Part shown: piece by piece, positions 1-11,337 of the stretch | Layout: the number at the start of each line of letters is the position of its first letter | Numbering within the stretch: the first letter of the stretch is position 1 | DNA from: Tetracladium setigerum | Taxonomy: Eukaryota > Ascomycota > Leotiomycetes > Helotiales | DNA length: 64,000 nt | Assembly: GCA_031472005.1 (NCBI GenBank) | Contig: PZJY01000012.1 | Span: 2,108,001 to 2,172,000 of the forward strand | Reading direction: 5' to 3' | The notes under the pieces: model-generated | Told to the model about the DNA's origin: nothing | Seen by the model: only the letters and a program-made list of their open reading frames with translations | Database searches by the model: none | Translations under genes and position numbers: made by a program

Positions 1-1518
1 AACTATGCCTCGCGCGTCTCTCACTTTGATCCACATAGCGAATACAGGGACTTTCACGGCTTCTACGTGCTGTTCTGGATTGCGCTGACCATCATGGCCT
101 TTACGACTATGTTGCGCAATATTAAGGAAACCGGATATCCTATGCGAGTGAAGATTTGGCAGCTGTTCACTGTTAAAGTGTGGGATCTTGCCATGGCAGA
201 TGCGCTGATGGTGGTTACCACTTCGGCCAGTTTACCACTACACAAACTATTTAGAAGTAAAACTGGGAAGATGCTGGGTTTGCAATGGGTTGGAGGTGGA
301 ATGGCCGTCCAGAGCATATACCAAGCGTTATGGTTTTCATTTTGGGTCGCGTGCGTATACTTTTAACTGTTCAAAGAATTCCGCTAACTTTTGCCAGAGT
401 ACCTTTCTATCGAGAATGGACTTGGACGGCCCAGGTATTCCTCACACTTCACACCATTACTATGATTATGAAAATGCACTCTTATGCCTTCTACAATGGA
501 CATCTAAGCGAGACGGAGCGCAGACTCCATGAATTGGACGAACCGTCTACAGCTTCAAAAGCCCCGGCTTACCAATACCCGGGTGCAGGTCACACAAACA
601 CAAAAGAGGAGCGAGAGCGTCAAGCTGCAGATGCCAGTGCCGAACTCACCATTCTTCGGGAAGATCTAGCCATCGAGCTTACCTCCCCTCTGGGCTCAGT
701 AACATACCCAAAGAACCTTACCTGGGGCAACTATGTTGATTACATCTTCTGCCCAACCCTCTGTTATGAACTTGAGTACCCACGAACCGATGGAATCGTC
801 TGGTCAGAACTAGGATATAAAGTCCTCGCGGTTTTCGGAGTCATCTCCCTCTTGACCATGACGTCTGAAGAGTTTATCCTCCCGTCATGACCGAATCAGC
901 CCAGCGTCTCGAGACTGCTCAAAACTTCTCTGAGATAGCTCTCATTGTAGGAGAGTCAATCTCCATGCTTCTCTTCCCCTTCATGATCACTTTTCTCCTC
1001 GTCTTCCTCGTCATCTTTGAATACGTTCTTGGTGCTTTTGCAGAAATAACCTGTAAGTATTCTACTTCCTTTTCTTGCCTTACCCATCTGCCCCCTCCCC
1101 CCCCCCCCCCCCTCCAACAGTATCACTAATAAAAACCTCGCACAGGCTTCGCAGACAGACACTTCTACTCAGACTGGTGGAACAGCACCGACTGGCTCGA
1201 ATTCTCCCGCGAATGGAACATCCCGTGCACCACTTCTTCCGTCGTCACGTCTACTCCGCATCACGACCTCACATCGGCCGTCCGATGGCCACGCTCATCA
1301 CCTTTCTCATCTCGGCCATCGGTCACGAAATCGTCATGGCGTGCATCACCAAGAAGATTAGGGGTTATGGGTTTCTGGCGCAGATGAGTCAGTTGCCGAT
1401 TGTGATGTTGCAGAGGACGAAGTGGGTGAAGGGGAGGAAGACACTGAATAATGTTTGCTTTTGGTGTAGTATGATTTTGGGGTTGAGTATGCTTTGTAGT
1501 ATGTATGTTTTATGTTAG
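1..1518 (+). CDS. are2: Sterol O-acyltransferase (ACAT/ARE type, MBOAT), 5' truncated by window
   Basis: This ER membrane enzyme esterifies sterols with fatty acyl-CoA. Translation is open from base 1 in frame 1, so the N terminus lies outside the window. Exon 1 ends at 350. Intron 351-397 has branch GCTAAC at 383-388. A second intron, 1053-1145, has donor GTAAGT and contains a long poly-C tract. Family marks are the HFYSDWWN box just after intron 2 (FYxDWWN signature) and SAIGHEIVM, which holds the presumed catalytic His. Several hydrophobic segments are visible. The protein ends CSMYVLC at the stop of 1516-1518. The frame is broken twice, at CCC runs 881-883 and 1222-1224. One extra C at each site gives ILPVM and NIPVHHF and rejoins the conserved protein, so these are probably sequence errors rather than a dead gene. 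Family identity is secure; ARE1 versus ARE2 is not resolved. Confidence 0.85.
1091..1115 (+). repeat. Poly-C tract inside intron 2 of the acyltransferase gene
   Basis: The intron contains a run of C interrupted by a single T near its start and another near its end. It is pyrimidine-rich sequence between donor and acceptor. Its length is likely to be unreliable in the assembly. Confidence 0.9.
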
Positions 1519-3069
1519 GTTAGATGGGAGGGGTTGGTAAATATCATCACAGGTCAGGTAAATAGCTAAAGGAAGATAAGATGAAGGATGAAGGATGGAT
1601 GGATGTGTTGATGGGTGAGGGAGAGCTGGAGGTTGTTGTGTATGAGGTTTGAGAGTTACAAGTTGCAAGATATACCCCACTTACATAGAGAATTAACTCT
1701 GATCTTTGTTTCCCTTCCTCTTTTCCCCTTGTTTTTCTTTTGGCAATGTTTTGAAATGAACTCCAATGTTATTTCATTTCCGTTATTCTAACTCTCTCTC
1801 TCTCTCTCTCTCTCTCCATCTGGACAGGGAATTTGGTGGGCCCATCATTCCGACGACATCACTTCAGCGGTGAAGGTAACGAATAAACGAAATAAAACCA
1901 TGATTCAAGTCTGTCTCTTTTCTTCAATCAACAACAAACAGTCAGCAGTCAGCAGTCTTGAAGGAAAAGAGAAAAAAAAAAAGAAGAAAAGTACCTAGTT
2001 GTACCTAAGTTACGTATGTTGATAGCTAAGTGAGGCGATTTGTAAGTCCAAGGTTGTGTCATCGAAAGAGGAGGAAGAAGAGAAGAAGAAGTCTAGAGGA
2101 GCCTCCTCCGATCTATCCGGTAGTACAGACTACAGCGCAGTATTCCGTATTCAGTATTCTGAGTGGAAACAAAAACTATAATCTCTCATACAAGGGTACA
2201 TTGTCCAGATTTTCTCAAAGTTTAGTAATTGTACAAACAAGCAGGGACTTACCTACTTACCTCCCAAAGCTAGGGAAGAAGCTAGATAGCCTCGTTTGGA
2301 CAAAGATACAGTACCAACCTGACTTAGGTAGTAAGTAAGTATTTTAGTTAGGTCATCTCATCTCATCTCAACCTAATCTACTGTACCATTGCCCACTTGC
2401 TAGCAAAACAGTGAACATTAACACAAAAAAACAGCCAAGCGTTGTGAAGAATGACGTAGTAGGTAGCTCACATTACTTCTTCTATTTTTTTTCATTCTGT
2501 TTGTCTGTAAAAGATCAGAAGGTGGAATCAGAAGGGTGGATTCAATGTTGTCATTTTTCAGACTCTTGGTTTCTGGTAACTTGCTTTAGTTTGGTTTGTA
2601 TGTGGTGGTGTGTGGTGGTTTTTGTTGATGCCCGACGAACACCTCCCTATCTACTTACAATTCAAAAAAATCGTGTATGGATTTGATTGAGTGACAGCTG
2701 ACCCTTTTGTGTCGGAGATGGAGACCAGGGAGTGCAATCTGAGATTTGAAGGAAGATCGGAGAATCAACATCTTGTTCGGAAAAAAAAAGATGCCTGGAG
2801 TCCGATCGTAGATCGTAAGAAACGATATGTGCTTGGGTGGGTTTGATTTGGCAGACCTCGGTTTGGTACGCGAAATACATAGAGAAAAGAGGACAAACCT
2901 AATTTCTCAATTTTTTTTAAATGCATAAGACGTAGAAATACCGAAAATGAAATAAAAATTAATCGAAAAAAAAAGTCAACAAACCTTCTGCAAGGGTTGA
3001 AGAAACACAAAAAGTTCAAAGAAAAAATCCCGAAGCAAGTTCCAGCTCTCAAAACCGGCAAAAAGGAAA
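1519..3069. other. Intergenic region, acyltransferase 3' flank to tRNA-Leu
   Basis: This is AT-rich non-coding DNA. A (CT)n microsatellite lies at 1792-1816 and A-rich runs near 1970-1990. No open frame has coding character. Confidence 0.7.
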
Positions 3070-3166
3070 TGAACGGAATGGGACTCGAACCCATGCTCTT
3101 TCGAACCAGCAAGTTTAGGGTAATTAAACCTTAAGCTGGCGCCATAACCAACTCGGCCATCCGTCC
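3070..3166 (-). tRNA. tRNA-Leu(AAG) with 17-nt intron
   Basis: The minus strand folds as a cloverleaf. The acceptor stem GGACGGA pairs with TCCGTTC and the discriminator base is A. The D arm starts GCCGAG. The anticodon stem CCAGC pairs with GCTGG. The T arm is ATGGG-TTCGAGT-CCCAT. The loop is TT-AAG-G plus T38, giving anticodon AAG at 3130-3132. It is interrupted after position 37 by an intron at 3112-3128. A long variable region fits leucine. Confidence 0.94.
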
Positions 3167-6100
3167 TTGTTGTGATTGATGGAAGCAGATTGGGTATTTT
3201 AATACATCAATGAGCTGGAAAGAGTGGAAAACTGAGGGTGTGTGGTGGGGTGGTGGGGTTAAGCGAGCCTTGGCGGGAGCATGTGTGAGAAGTGAGGAAT
3301 ACTGCGTCAGTCTTTGAAAATCAATGATATGGTATTTGCTCATGTTGTTCCCTATAGGGGAACTTGATTTTGTAAGTGATTGTCTTGACACACTATACAG
3401 TAGAAACTATACAGTAGAATGAACCAATATCATCAGTATGCAAAGGTAACAATGGCTTGGCAAAGATGTACTGTCCTGTACCGTCAGTGTCCGTGGACAG
3501 CAAGAAGCGGTAACACTTCTCAAGTACATACCTGTACAACAAAAGGCAAAAACAAAAGCGAATAAAGCAACAAATATAGTTACAGTATAACAATGCAGTA
3601 GAACAACTAATAAAAATTAAATAACTAACTGTACGCAAAAACTCACATCAAATATTAACATCACATTTCTAGGCTCAATTGTAACAAAAGTTCTTGAAGC
3701 CAGACCCAAGCGAGCCCTGAGATTTGCCTCCTAATCTCCTCAAAACGAAAACAAAAGCTCCGGGATACTCTATTAATCTTCTATTTTCCGCTAATACACA
3801 CCCATTATTACAATTGGAGTACTCGTTGGTTTTCTTTTGGGGGGATGTTATAATAATTGCTCATCCCCTGCGTCGTTGTTGGGTGGTTGGTGAGTTGGTT
3901 GGTTGACGTAAAGGCCTCAAGGCTCAATAGAACGAATGCTGCTGCACCACTCTTGCGTTGGCGATTTCTATACATGTATGATTTATGTGTCTTTTCGTGC
4001 TCCCTCGAGGTGCTCGGAGGTCTCCTGTATATACTGTAGCTTGCGAATAACCTCCGTCACTCTTGTGTAATATATAAACACCAATAGGTAAACTTATTCC
4101 ATCGTCAAAAACTTAGTTTGTTAAGCTGTGGTCAGGAACTTAATCTAGCCAATTCTCCTGAAGACTGAATATTTTTGATGAGTAAATAAATATTCTAGTT
4201 CTAATTCTAAAAGTATAGAGGTTTCGTCTCCTGTCAGACTGGGTGGGATAAGATGAATGACCATGGTACACGTACTACACAGCAGGTACCTACTTCCTGT
4301 CCCCTCCAGCTCCCCACTCCCAAGCTACATAGATAGAAAGGTATTGTGCATTATCTATGTGCAAGGTATCTATGACATGCATTTATTTGCATAAACTATC
4401 ACTCAATCTATTACCATATTCATTTCAATTCTCCATTTTCCCCACATCTCCTGTATCTATCTACATCATCTACCCAGTCCAGTCCAACCCCCCACTCATG
4501 AGGGGCACAAATGAGAAGAGGAGAGCAAGTATCAGGATTAAAACATGAGACGGATTACTATGGATTACTATGACGGAAGTTACGAGTTTCAAATACAAGC
4601 TCCGTCTTGCTTGTTACCCCTCCTCAAAGATGGAGTTCGGTATCTACAGTACATACTCCGAAAGTACGTAGAAACCCCCACTCCAGCCCACCCAAACCGT
4701 AAGTCCGTAACGTACAGCACCACCAGGTACATCTTACATGCAACAACAGGTGAATTCTGCCTGCTTTCATTATTGTTGCCCCGCCTTTCCCATCACATCA
4801 ATACATCAATCACACGCCGACGCCCGCCCAGGGCCCAGACGCCGCAATTCGGAAGTCAAACCTCGACCCCTCATTTTTTGAGAGGGGGATTTACTGTATT
4901 TGCCGGCGGTAGAGAGTGGGCATGGCATCACTCTAGGAGTACAGCACACATCTCCTGACCAGTAAGGAAGGACCTTTAATTTGTTACTCCGTTTTCCAGG
5001 AAGCAAATGATGGGTTCTATTTTGAATGAACATTGGGAAGTCAATCAATCAATCAATACACGCACGCAATGAGATAGAAGGACAACTGAAAAAGATCAGA
5101 CGAACAAAGAAGTCCATAATAATGATGCAGATACTGTACCATGCCTATCAATGCCTTGTTTCAAGAAAGATTTACAACCTTACGAGTAAGGTTACGGAAA
5201 CGACGGGGCGGGCCATATTAATGATCTGCGCTTGCTCAGATATAGTTTAAGCAGGTTACTACAGTACAGAGGAGGGGTACTTATCACTTGAGGATCGAAG
5301 CTACGAAGCTACCAAGGTACAGAGGGAGAGGGATTCCAAGGCTTGAAGGCTTCAAGACAGCGGCATTCATCTACTTAGTCTACTGTAGTCTCTAGTCTCT
5401 CCACTCTCACATCAGACGACGTGAGGTACAGTGCCAGGCTAGGTCAGATCCTCTGTTCTATTCTACTTATGGATCTCGTCTCGTGCTGCTGCTGCTGCTG
5501 CTGCTACCGCTGCTCATGCTCATCCTCATGCTCATGCTCTCATACGGAGCTACGAGCCCACGAGCGACCCTGAGGCCCTGACCTGAGGGACCTAACTAAT
5601 GATGCAAGTCGTCGATTTCGGTTCGGATCTGTGGGTACTACCCTACCGTACCGTACTGTAGAGAATCCTCCGTAGAAAGCGAGAGGCAGGGAGGAGAGAG
5701 GGGGAGAAGAAGCACGGCTTTGACTTCTTTTAGCTTCTCCCACCTCCCATTTATTTCAGCCTACATATTTTCAACTCGTGCTCGTGCTCGTGGTCTTCTG
5801 GCTAGGCTGGCCTGTCACAGCGGCGGCTCCTGCTGCAGAAAGCAAGCTAGACAGGCCAGCCAGTAGTGTGGAAGGAGGGGTTGTAGTGTAGTACAGTAGT
5901 TGAAATCTGATATTGTACAAATACGGCTCGCAGGAATCATATTAATGGGTGACAGAATTGGGATAGAGTTTTATGCCCGCTTGGTCTTGTTCACGCAGTC
6001 TGCAGGTTGAAAGGGAGAAGGAGCACTGGAGCTGGACAACTGGAGGGGGGAGATGCACGCTTGTTGCTTGATGGGGATGGGATGAATGGGATGGGATGGG

Positions 6101-9100
6101 TCTGAGAGTAGGTATGGAGTGATGTGATGGGATGGAAGAATACTGTAACAATGATTGGGATACGATGAATGGATAGAAGGAGCGTCCATACAAAAAAGGC
6201 CTCACTCATGCTTTATTCTGAATCGGGATAGTAGTCCTCGTCCTGCTGGTGAAGGTGTGATGGGTGGTGGTGGAGCTACTCTACCAAACACAGCGCAGCA
6301 CAACACAACACAGCCTCTTACAGACGCCGTCGTCGTGTTCTTACTTTCCGGTCAATTCTTGTCGGTTCTAGGTCCCATCCACTATCATCTATTATTGAAA
6401 GGTACATACGAGTCGTAGTACGAGTACAATACTACAAGCCGGTAATTTCAGGCTCCAGGTTTTCCATTTGGTGATTGTGTGAGAGAGAGGGAGAGAGAGA
6501 TCTCAACTGCTGTCATCATCGGAGGAGATATCCTTCCGATAGATCGGGTTCATCCATCTTCTGATCGTGATCACCACCACCAACCACCCCACCAACTGGT
6601 TTTTTTGCAAATCAAGTACGTACCTAGTCTAGAAGAAACACTCGGCAAGCTTGTTGCTTGTTGCTTCGTCTTCTTCGTTGCTTGGGCGTGGTGGGCGTGT
6701 GGGCTTGTGCCTTGTGGTTTGTGCCCTGTGCCCTGTCTGTGGTGGTTACTTGTGTGATGGTGATCGGATGGTTGTTTGTGTGTTGCTCACACGCATCCCA
6801 TCCCATCCTGCTGCATACTCCGTACATCACGGCGTTTCGAGAGCCAATGGATTCTTGGGCGACCCCCTCACTAAACTGATAAAACTGTGCTACGGATACT
6901 GGACTGTATGGACTACTGTATGGATGCCTCGAGTAGTGCCTTCTCAGGAGAAGGAGGGAGTGCAGGAACACCAATGATATGGATGGAGAGGGAGGGAGGA
7001 TGATCTTTCAGGTGGTTGGTTGGTTTAGCGTTAGCTTTGGTTTTTGGCTTTGGGCGTGTCCTATGTCAGGAGGAAGAGGAGGAGGAGGAGGATGAGGAGG
7101 AGGATTGCAAAATGGTCACTACTGTCGCTGTTGGTCATGTCAAAGATATCATCATCCATGATGGTGGGAAGTAGTGGGAAGAAGTGGGAACAATCGAATA
7201 GGCTAGAATGATGGGCTAGAATCTGTTAGCTAGCTAGCGAGAAAAGACTTCTTGGTAAGGAGGACGAGGAGAAGTCTATCTCATACATCTATCTCCACTA
7301 TGATGATTGAATTCCGATCAGATATGCATCATGCAAATGAATGGCGCTGCTGAAGGGAGCTGTCATGTCATGTACACCGATAGATGTATTCCTTATTCTT
7401 CCTTGGATGATTGCCTACCTACGAGTATTGTATTATTGTTCCATTTTTATGATTGTGATCACGTCAGGTCTCGTAAGATATAGCTGTAGTAATATTCAGC
7501 AGCAGTAGGAATAGCAATAATAATGCACCGCCGCAACTTTATTGCTGCTGTTCCTCTTTGTAAGAATGATGATGATTGATGATTCTCTCGCTCTCTCCGG
7601 ACATTCAGCTGCTAGTTTTACCTTTCTTACCTAAGTTACTTCGTAGCGAGGCTGAGAGTTATTGAGGACTGTACTAGGTATGTATGACCAGAATAGATTA
7701 TTGTCGTCAATTTTGGACTCTCTTACCTTGAACTCTCTACCTCAGAGTCTTCTGTTAGCCCCTTCTCTTTCCCTTCCATTATTCGGTACGTACTCTTCGA
7801 TAGGTAGGTACAGTACCTTACCTACAGCATTAGCAATCGAGGGGTGTGTGTCTCTTTCTCTCTTTCCCTTTCTCGCTCGCCCTATCACCATCATCCTGGC
7901 AGCATCAGTTTCTGATCATTCACCGCCGCCCTGTTTTGTGGTTGGCGTGCGTTTGACCTCTCACAACTCGTCTCAGGCTTTCTTTCATCCCCTCTCTCTG
8001 CCTGCCCTCCTCACATCATACTGTATCATCATCCACTTTCGCCCAGCTTACACCCACTGAGGAGGAAGGAGGAGGGAGGGTTGTGCAGATGCAGAACTGT
8101 TGCAGTGCCGTACGGATCTCTCTCTCCCTCGCTCGACTCACACTCGCTCATTATTCGCTCATTCATGGTCTCTCTCCATCTATCACTCCATGATCACTCT
8201 ATCCGTCTATCAGTCCATGCCCTCTATGAGTCCATCTTTCTATGAGTCCATCATAGCCAAGTCATAGTTACCTAGTAAATGAGTATTCGCCACCACCTCT
8301 CTCTCAACAACTTTTCTTCGCCTTCACACAGGCAAAAGTTCTTCTAGTCGTCGGGTGGGTTAGAATCTTCCATCCCAGACACTTCCACACTTCCACTTCC
8401 ACACAGTTTTCTGCCTTGCCACAACGACAACGGGCAAAGTGACCAATCGATAACCGTGCTGACTCGTATCCAATAGGAAGCGCCGTCCAAGCCTGCAAAA
8501 GCGGGTTTAGCTACGGTGGTCTAGGTACTGCAGGGAGGGTGGCCTACGGTGACCTTCAGCAGTCTCGGCATCGGCGCTACTCTATTGAGTCTAGCTAGGA
8601 GGTACCTATCCATCATCCAGCCCCAGCGCACAGCTTCCCCGTGACCTTCGCTCTCTTGTGTGTGTGGTCCCCTGCCAATCGCTATCAGATCCCGCCCGCT
8701 GTCTCGCCCACTCTCTATGTGTATGGTAGAATAGTACATGTACAGTGGTAGTAAGTAGTACGAATAGAACTCTCTATCCTGATCTGCTTCTGCTTTCTCT
8801 TTCTCTCTCTCTTCCTCTTGTCATCTCGACATCTCCCCCTCTCTCCATTTTGGAGTTGCCCAACTTCAAACCACCCAAATCCATCCACAACCTCAATCGC
8901 AACTAGAACTCGCATTCGCCATCGTATTCTTCCTCTTCCTCTTCTCCTTCTGTACTTTGCATACATTGCACAGCCCTTTCTCTGTTCCGTCGTCGCCGTC
9001 ATCGTCGTCGTCCTTCCGTCTTTCCCTACGCCTTCCAGCTCTCCACATTCATCCATCCCTCCCACGCCAAGACTGGGGACTTTCATGGTCAATCCTCCGA

Positions 9101-9361
9101 CCGTTCTTTCACTCGACAACTGCTACTTACTACCATCACTACGCCTTGTAATACAACCACAACTTCACTTCTCTCTCCTACTGCTACTACAAACACAACA
9201 CCACCAAACACCAATTTCAATCACCCCCTCGATCATGCAATAGGTCCCCCACAGACTCGCACCCGTCGAGCCATCCATCTAATAATCCCTCACGATTCCC
9301 TCGCTTCCACCCACGTCACCGCCCCTTCTCAACCACACCCACAGCAGCAGCAGCAGCAGCA
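3167..9361. other. Long gene-free region (6.2 kb) upstream of the J-domain gene
   Basis: I see no convincing gene here. The region holds simple repeats, such as a (GCT)n tract at 5483-5505. It also has scattered GTAC-containing palindromes, including TAGGTACAGTACCTT at 7805-7819. A CT-rich tract from about 8.75 to 9.36 kb ends in a (CAG)n run right before the start codon; it looks like a promoter and 5' leader. Long uninterrupted frames in the CT-rich part are low complexity and occur on both strands. Confidence 0.65.
9341..9360 (+). repeat. (CAG)n tract immediately before the J-domain start codon
   Basis: About six CAG units abut the ATG at 9362. They lie in the 5' untranslated leader and are not translated. 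Confidence 0.9.
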
Positions 9362-11337
9362 ATGGACTCGTTACCACCAGACCCATACAAGGCTCTCGGG
9401 GTCTCCAAAGAGGCTGACACTCCTGCCATTCGTCTCGCACACCGGAAGCTGGTTCTCAAATGTCATCCCGACAAAGTGCAGGATCCTCAACTCAAAGCTG
9501 CCAAGTTAGTCGAGTTTCAACTGGTTCAGCAGGCCTACGAACTACTCAGCGACGACAAACGACGCTCGGCATACGATGAGAAGCTCAAGCTATTGGAGCT
9601 CAGGCGAGAGATGGGCCGTGGCAACCCCCCTCCCAGGAGCGGCCCAACGGAGTACAACGTCCACCATGCAGAGCCTCGAACTTCCTCGAATACCTATTCA
9701 CGCCCTTCTCCGAATGTCTACACTCAGCCTGCCCCCAGATCGTACGAGGACGTATCTTACGAAGACCAGGCCAGAAGTGCGTCTAGGAGACCAAGCACCT
9801 ACGAACCGTCGGACCGGAAGCGGAATTCGGCCAGGGACGAGGAGCTAGAGCGGAATCGCAGGAGACACGAAGATGCTGAGCGTGCGAGGCAGGAGTCGGA
9901 GCGAAAGGCGAAGAAGAGCGTGCACAGTGACAAGAAGAAGAGCCGTGACAAGGAGAGAAGGAGAGGCACCGAGGAGAAGGTGAAATCTCGCGGGGCCAGC
10001 GCCTATGTGGAAGATGATTCCGAAGACGATTATAGAGAGCCAATCTCCAGATCGTATGAGAAGCAGACCTCGAAACACAGGATGGAGGACGAGCATCGCA
10101 TGCGAGATGAAGCGGCAAGAGCAGAACGCGAGCATCGCGCAGATCATGCTCAGCGAATTGCGCGAGAACAACGCCAACCTGAGAGGCCGACGATTATCAA
10201 AGCCGCACCTCTTGACCCGAAGTGGGATCAGCACATGGACTTTGCTGGCCAATACATGCAAGCTGCCAAACAAAAGGTCAAGATTCTTGCCACCGAACAC
10301 CCTGGAATGCGAAGAGCCGAGACCTTTGCTGCTCCATCTTCAAAGCACACTCGATATGCCACCCAACAACTCAGTGATGATGAATCCCCACGACGATCCT
10401 CCGCGAGAAAGGAGACGAGACGGACCTCGGATACTCCCGCTGCTCGACAAGAGTCGAGTACCCGGGAAAAGAGTAAGAGTTCGCGAAGGTCTCCTCCACA
10501 TCCAGATCCATATATCGTCGATGCACCTTCACCTACTTTCCCCCCAAGATGCCATCCCTTCAAACTCACTCCTCGGCTCCTCCGATTCTTCCCAATCTCC
10601 GCAAGGAGCCTACGCGATCCAAGACATCTGATGATTACTCCCGCGCGGACAGGACGCCTCCACTTCCACGTGCTGCCACTTTCGCCGCGACGGGTGATCG
10701 AGGGGATCGTGGAAGAGAGCGAGGCGGCAGTAGATTGAAGACGCAAGTCTACGGTTCCGAATCCGACTCGGACGCCCCCATCTACTCCTCCCCTCGCCAC
10801 TCCCACTCGCCTCCACCTCAAGCACGAAGAGAGAAAGAGAAGCCAACGACCCGATATATCATCGACAATGGCAGGACGGTGCCGATCATGACACGAGGCA
10901 GTGATCATCGCTCCGAACTTCGAAACTCCGACAACGACCCCTATGTTCGCGAGCGCAGTGAATCGCCTCGTCAACGCCCTCAAATGCCCCGACAGAGCAG
11001 CGAACGTCCTCGGGCCGCCCCAGCGCGAAGTCAACCGTCTTACTACCCACCTGAAGCCCCTGAACCCATCATCCTCACCGCCCGACCAAAGATGTCTCCT
11101 CGAGAGGGAAGTCATCGCTCTTCCCCGCGAGGAAGCAGTCAGAATTCAGGCGGTCAGTATTTTGGGGAGGTGAAGCACCAGATGCCGGAGTATTCGTATG
11201 AAAATGTCAGCTTCTCTCATCCCATTAATACCTCTGGTGGAGAATGGGGTGGAAGGAGAAGTGGAGGCGAGCCGACCCATCGGGATTATAGCTATCCAAC
11301 TACCTCTAGGCATGGGAGAGAGCAGATCTACACTTAG
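9362..11337 (+). CDS. J-domain (DnaJ/Hsp40) protein with long disordered charged tail
   Basis: The N-terminal J domain (about residues 7-75) begins DPYKALGVSKEAD, carries HPD at residues 35-37 and ends SAYDEKLKLLE. J domains stimulate Hsp70 ATPase. The rest, about 580 residues, is Arg/Glu/Ser/Pro-rich and probably disordered. It includes a segment WDQHMDFAGQYMQAAKQKVK near residue 285 that could form an amphipathic helix. There are no Gly/Phe, zinc-finger or substrate-binding domains, so this is a class C J protein with an unknown client. The frame is broken at the C run 10540-10545. One extra C would join the first frame (to DAPSPTFPP) to the downstream frame (KMPSLQTHSSAP) and give about 658 residues ending REQIYT. 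The start codon follows a CAG repeat. No intron is seen. Confidence 0.85.

Noticed and set aside
1053..1145. Poly-C tract as a frameshift site in the coding sequence
   Set aside because: It lies within a well-defined intron (donor GTAAGT, acceptor CGCACAG), so its length does not affect the protein.
7662..8060. 132-codon plus-strand frame in the long gene-free region
   Set aside because: It is Leu/Ser/Pro-rich because the DNA is CT-rich. No homology-like motif and no gene signals.
8715..9243. Long overlapping frames on both strands before the J-domain gene
   Set aside because: Both arise from the CT-rich leader. Low-complexity DNA lacks stop codons on both strands.
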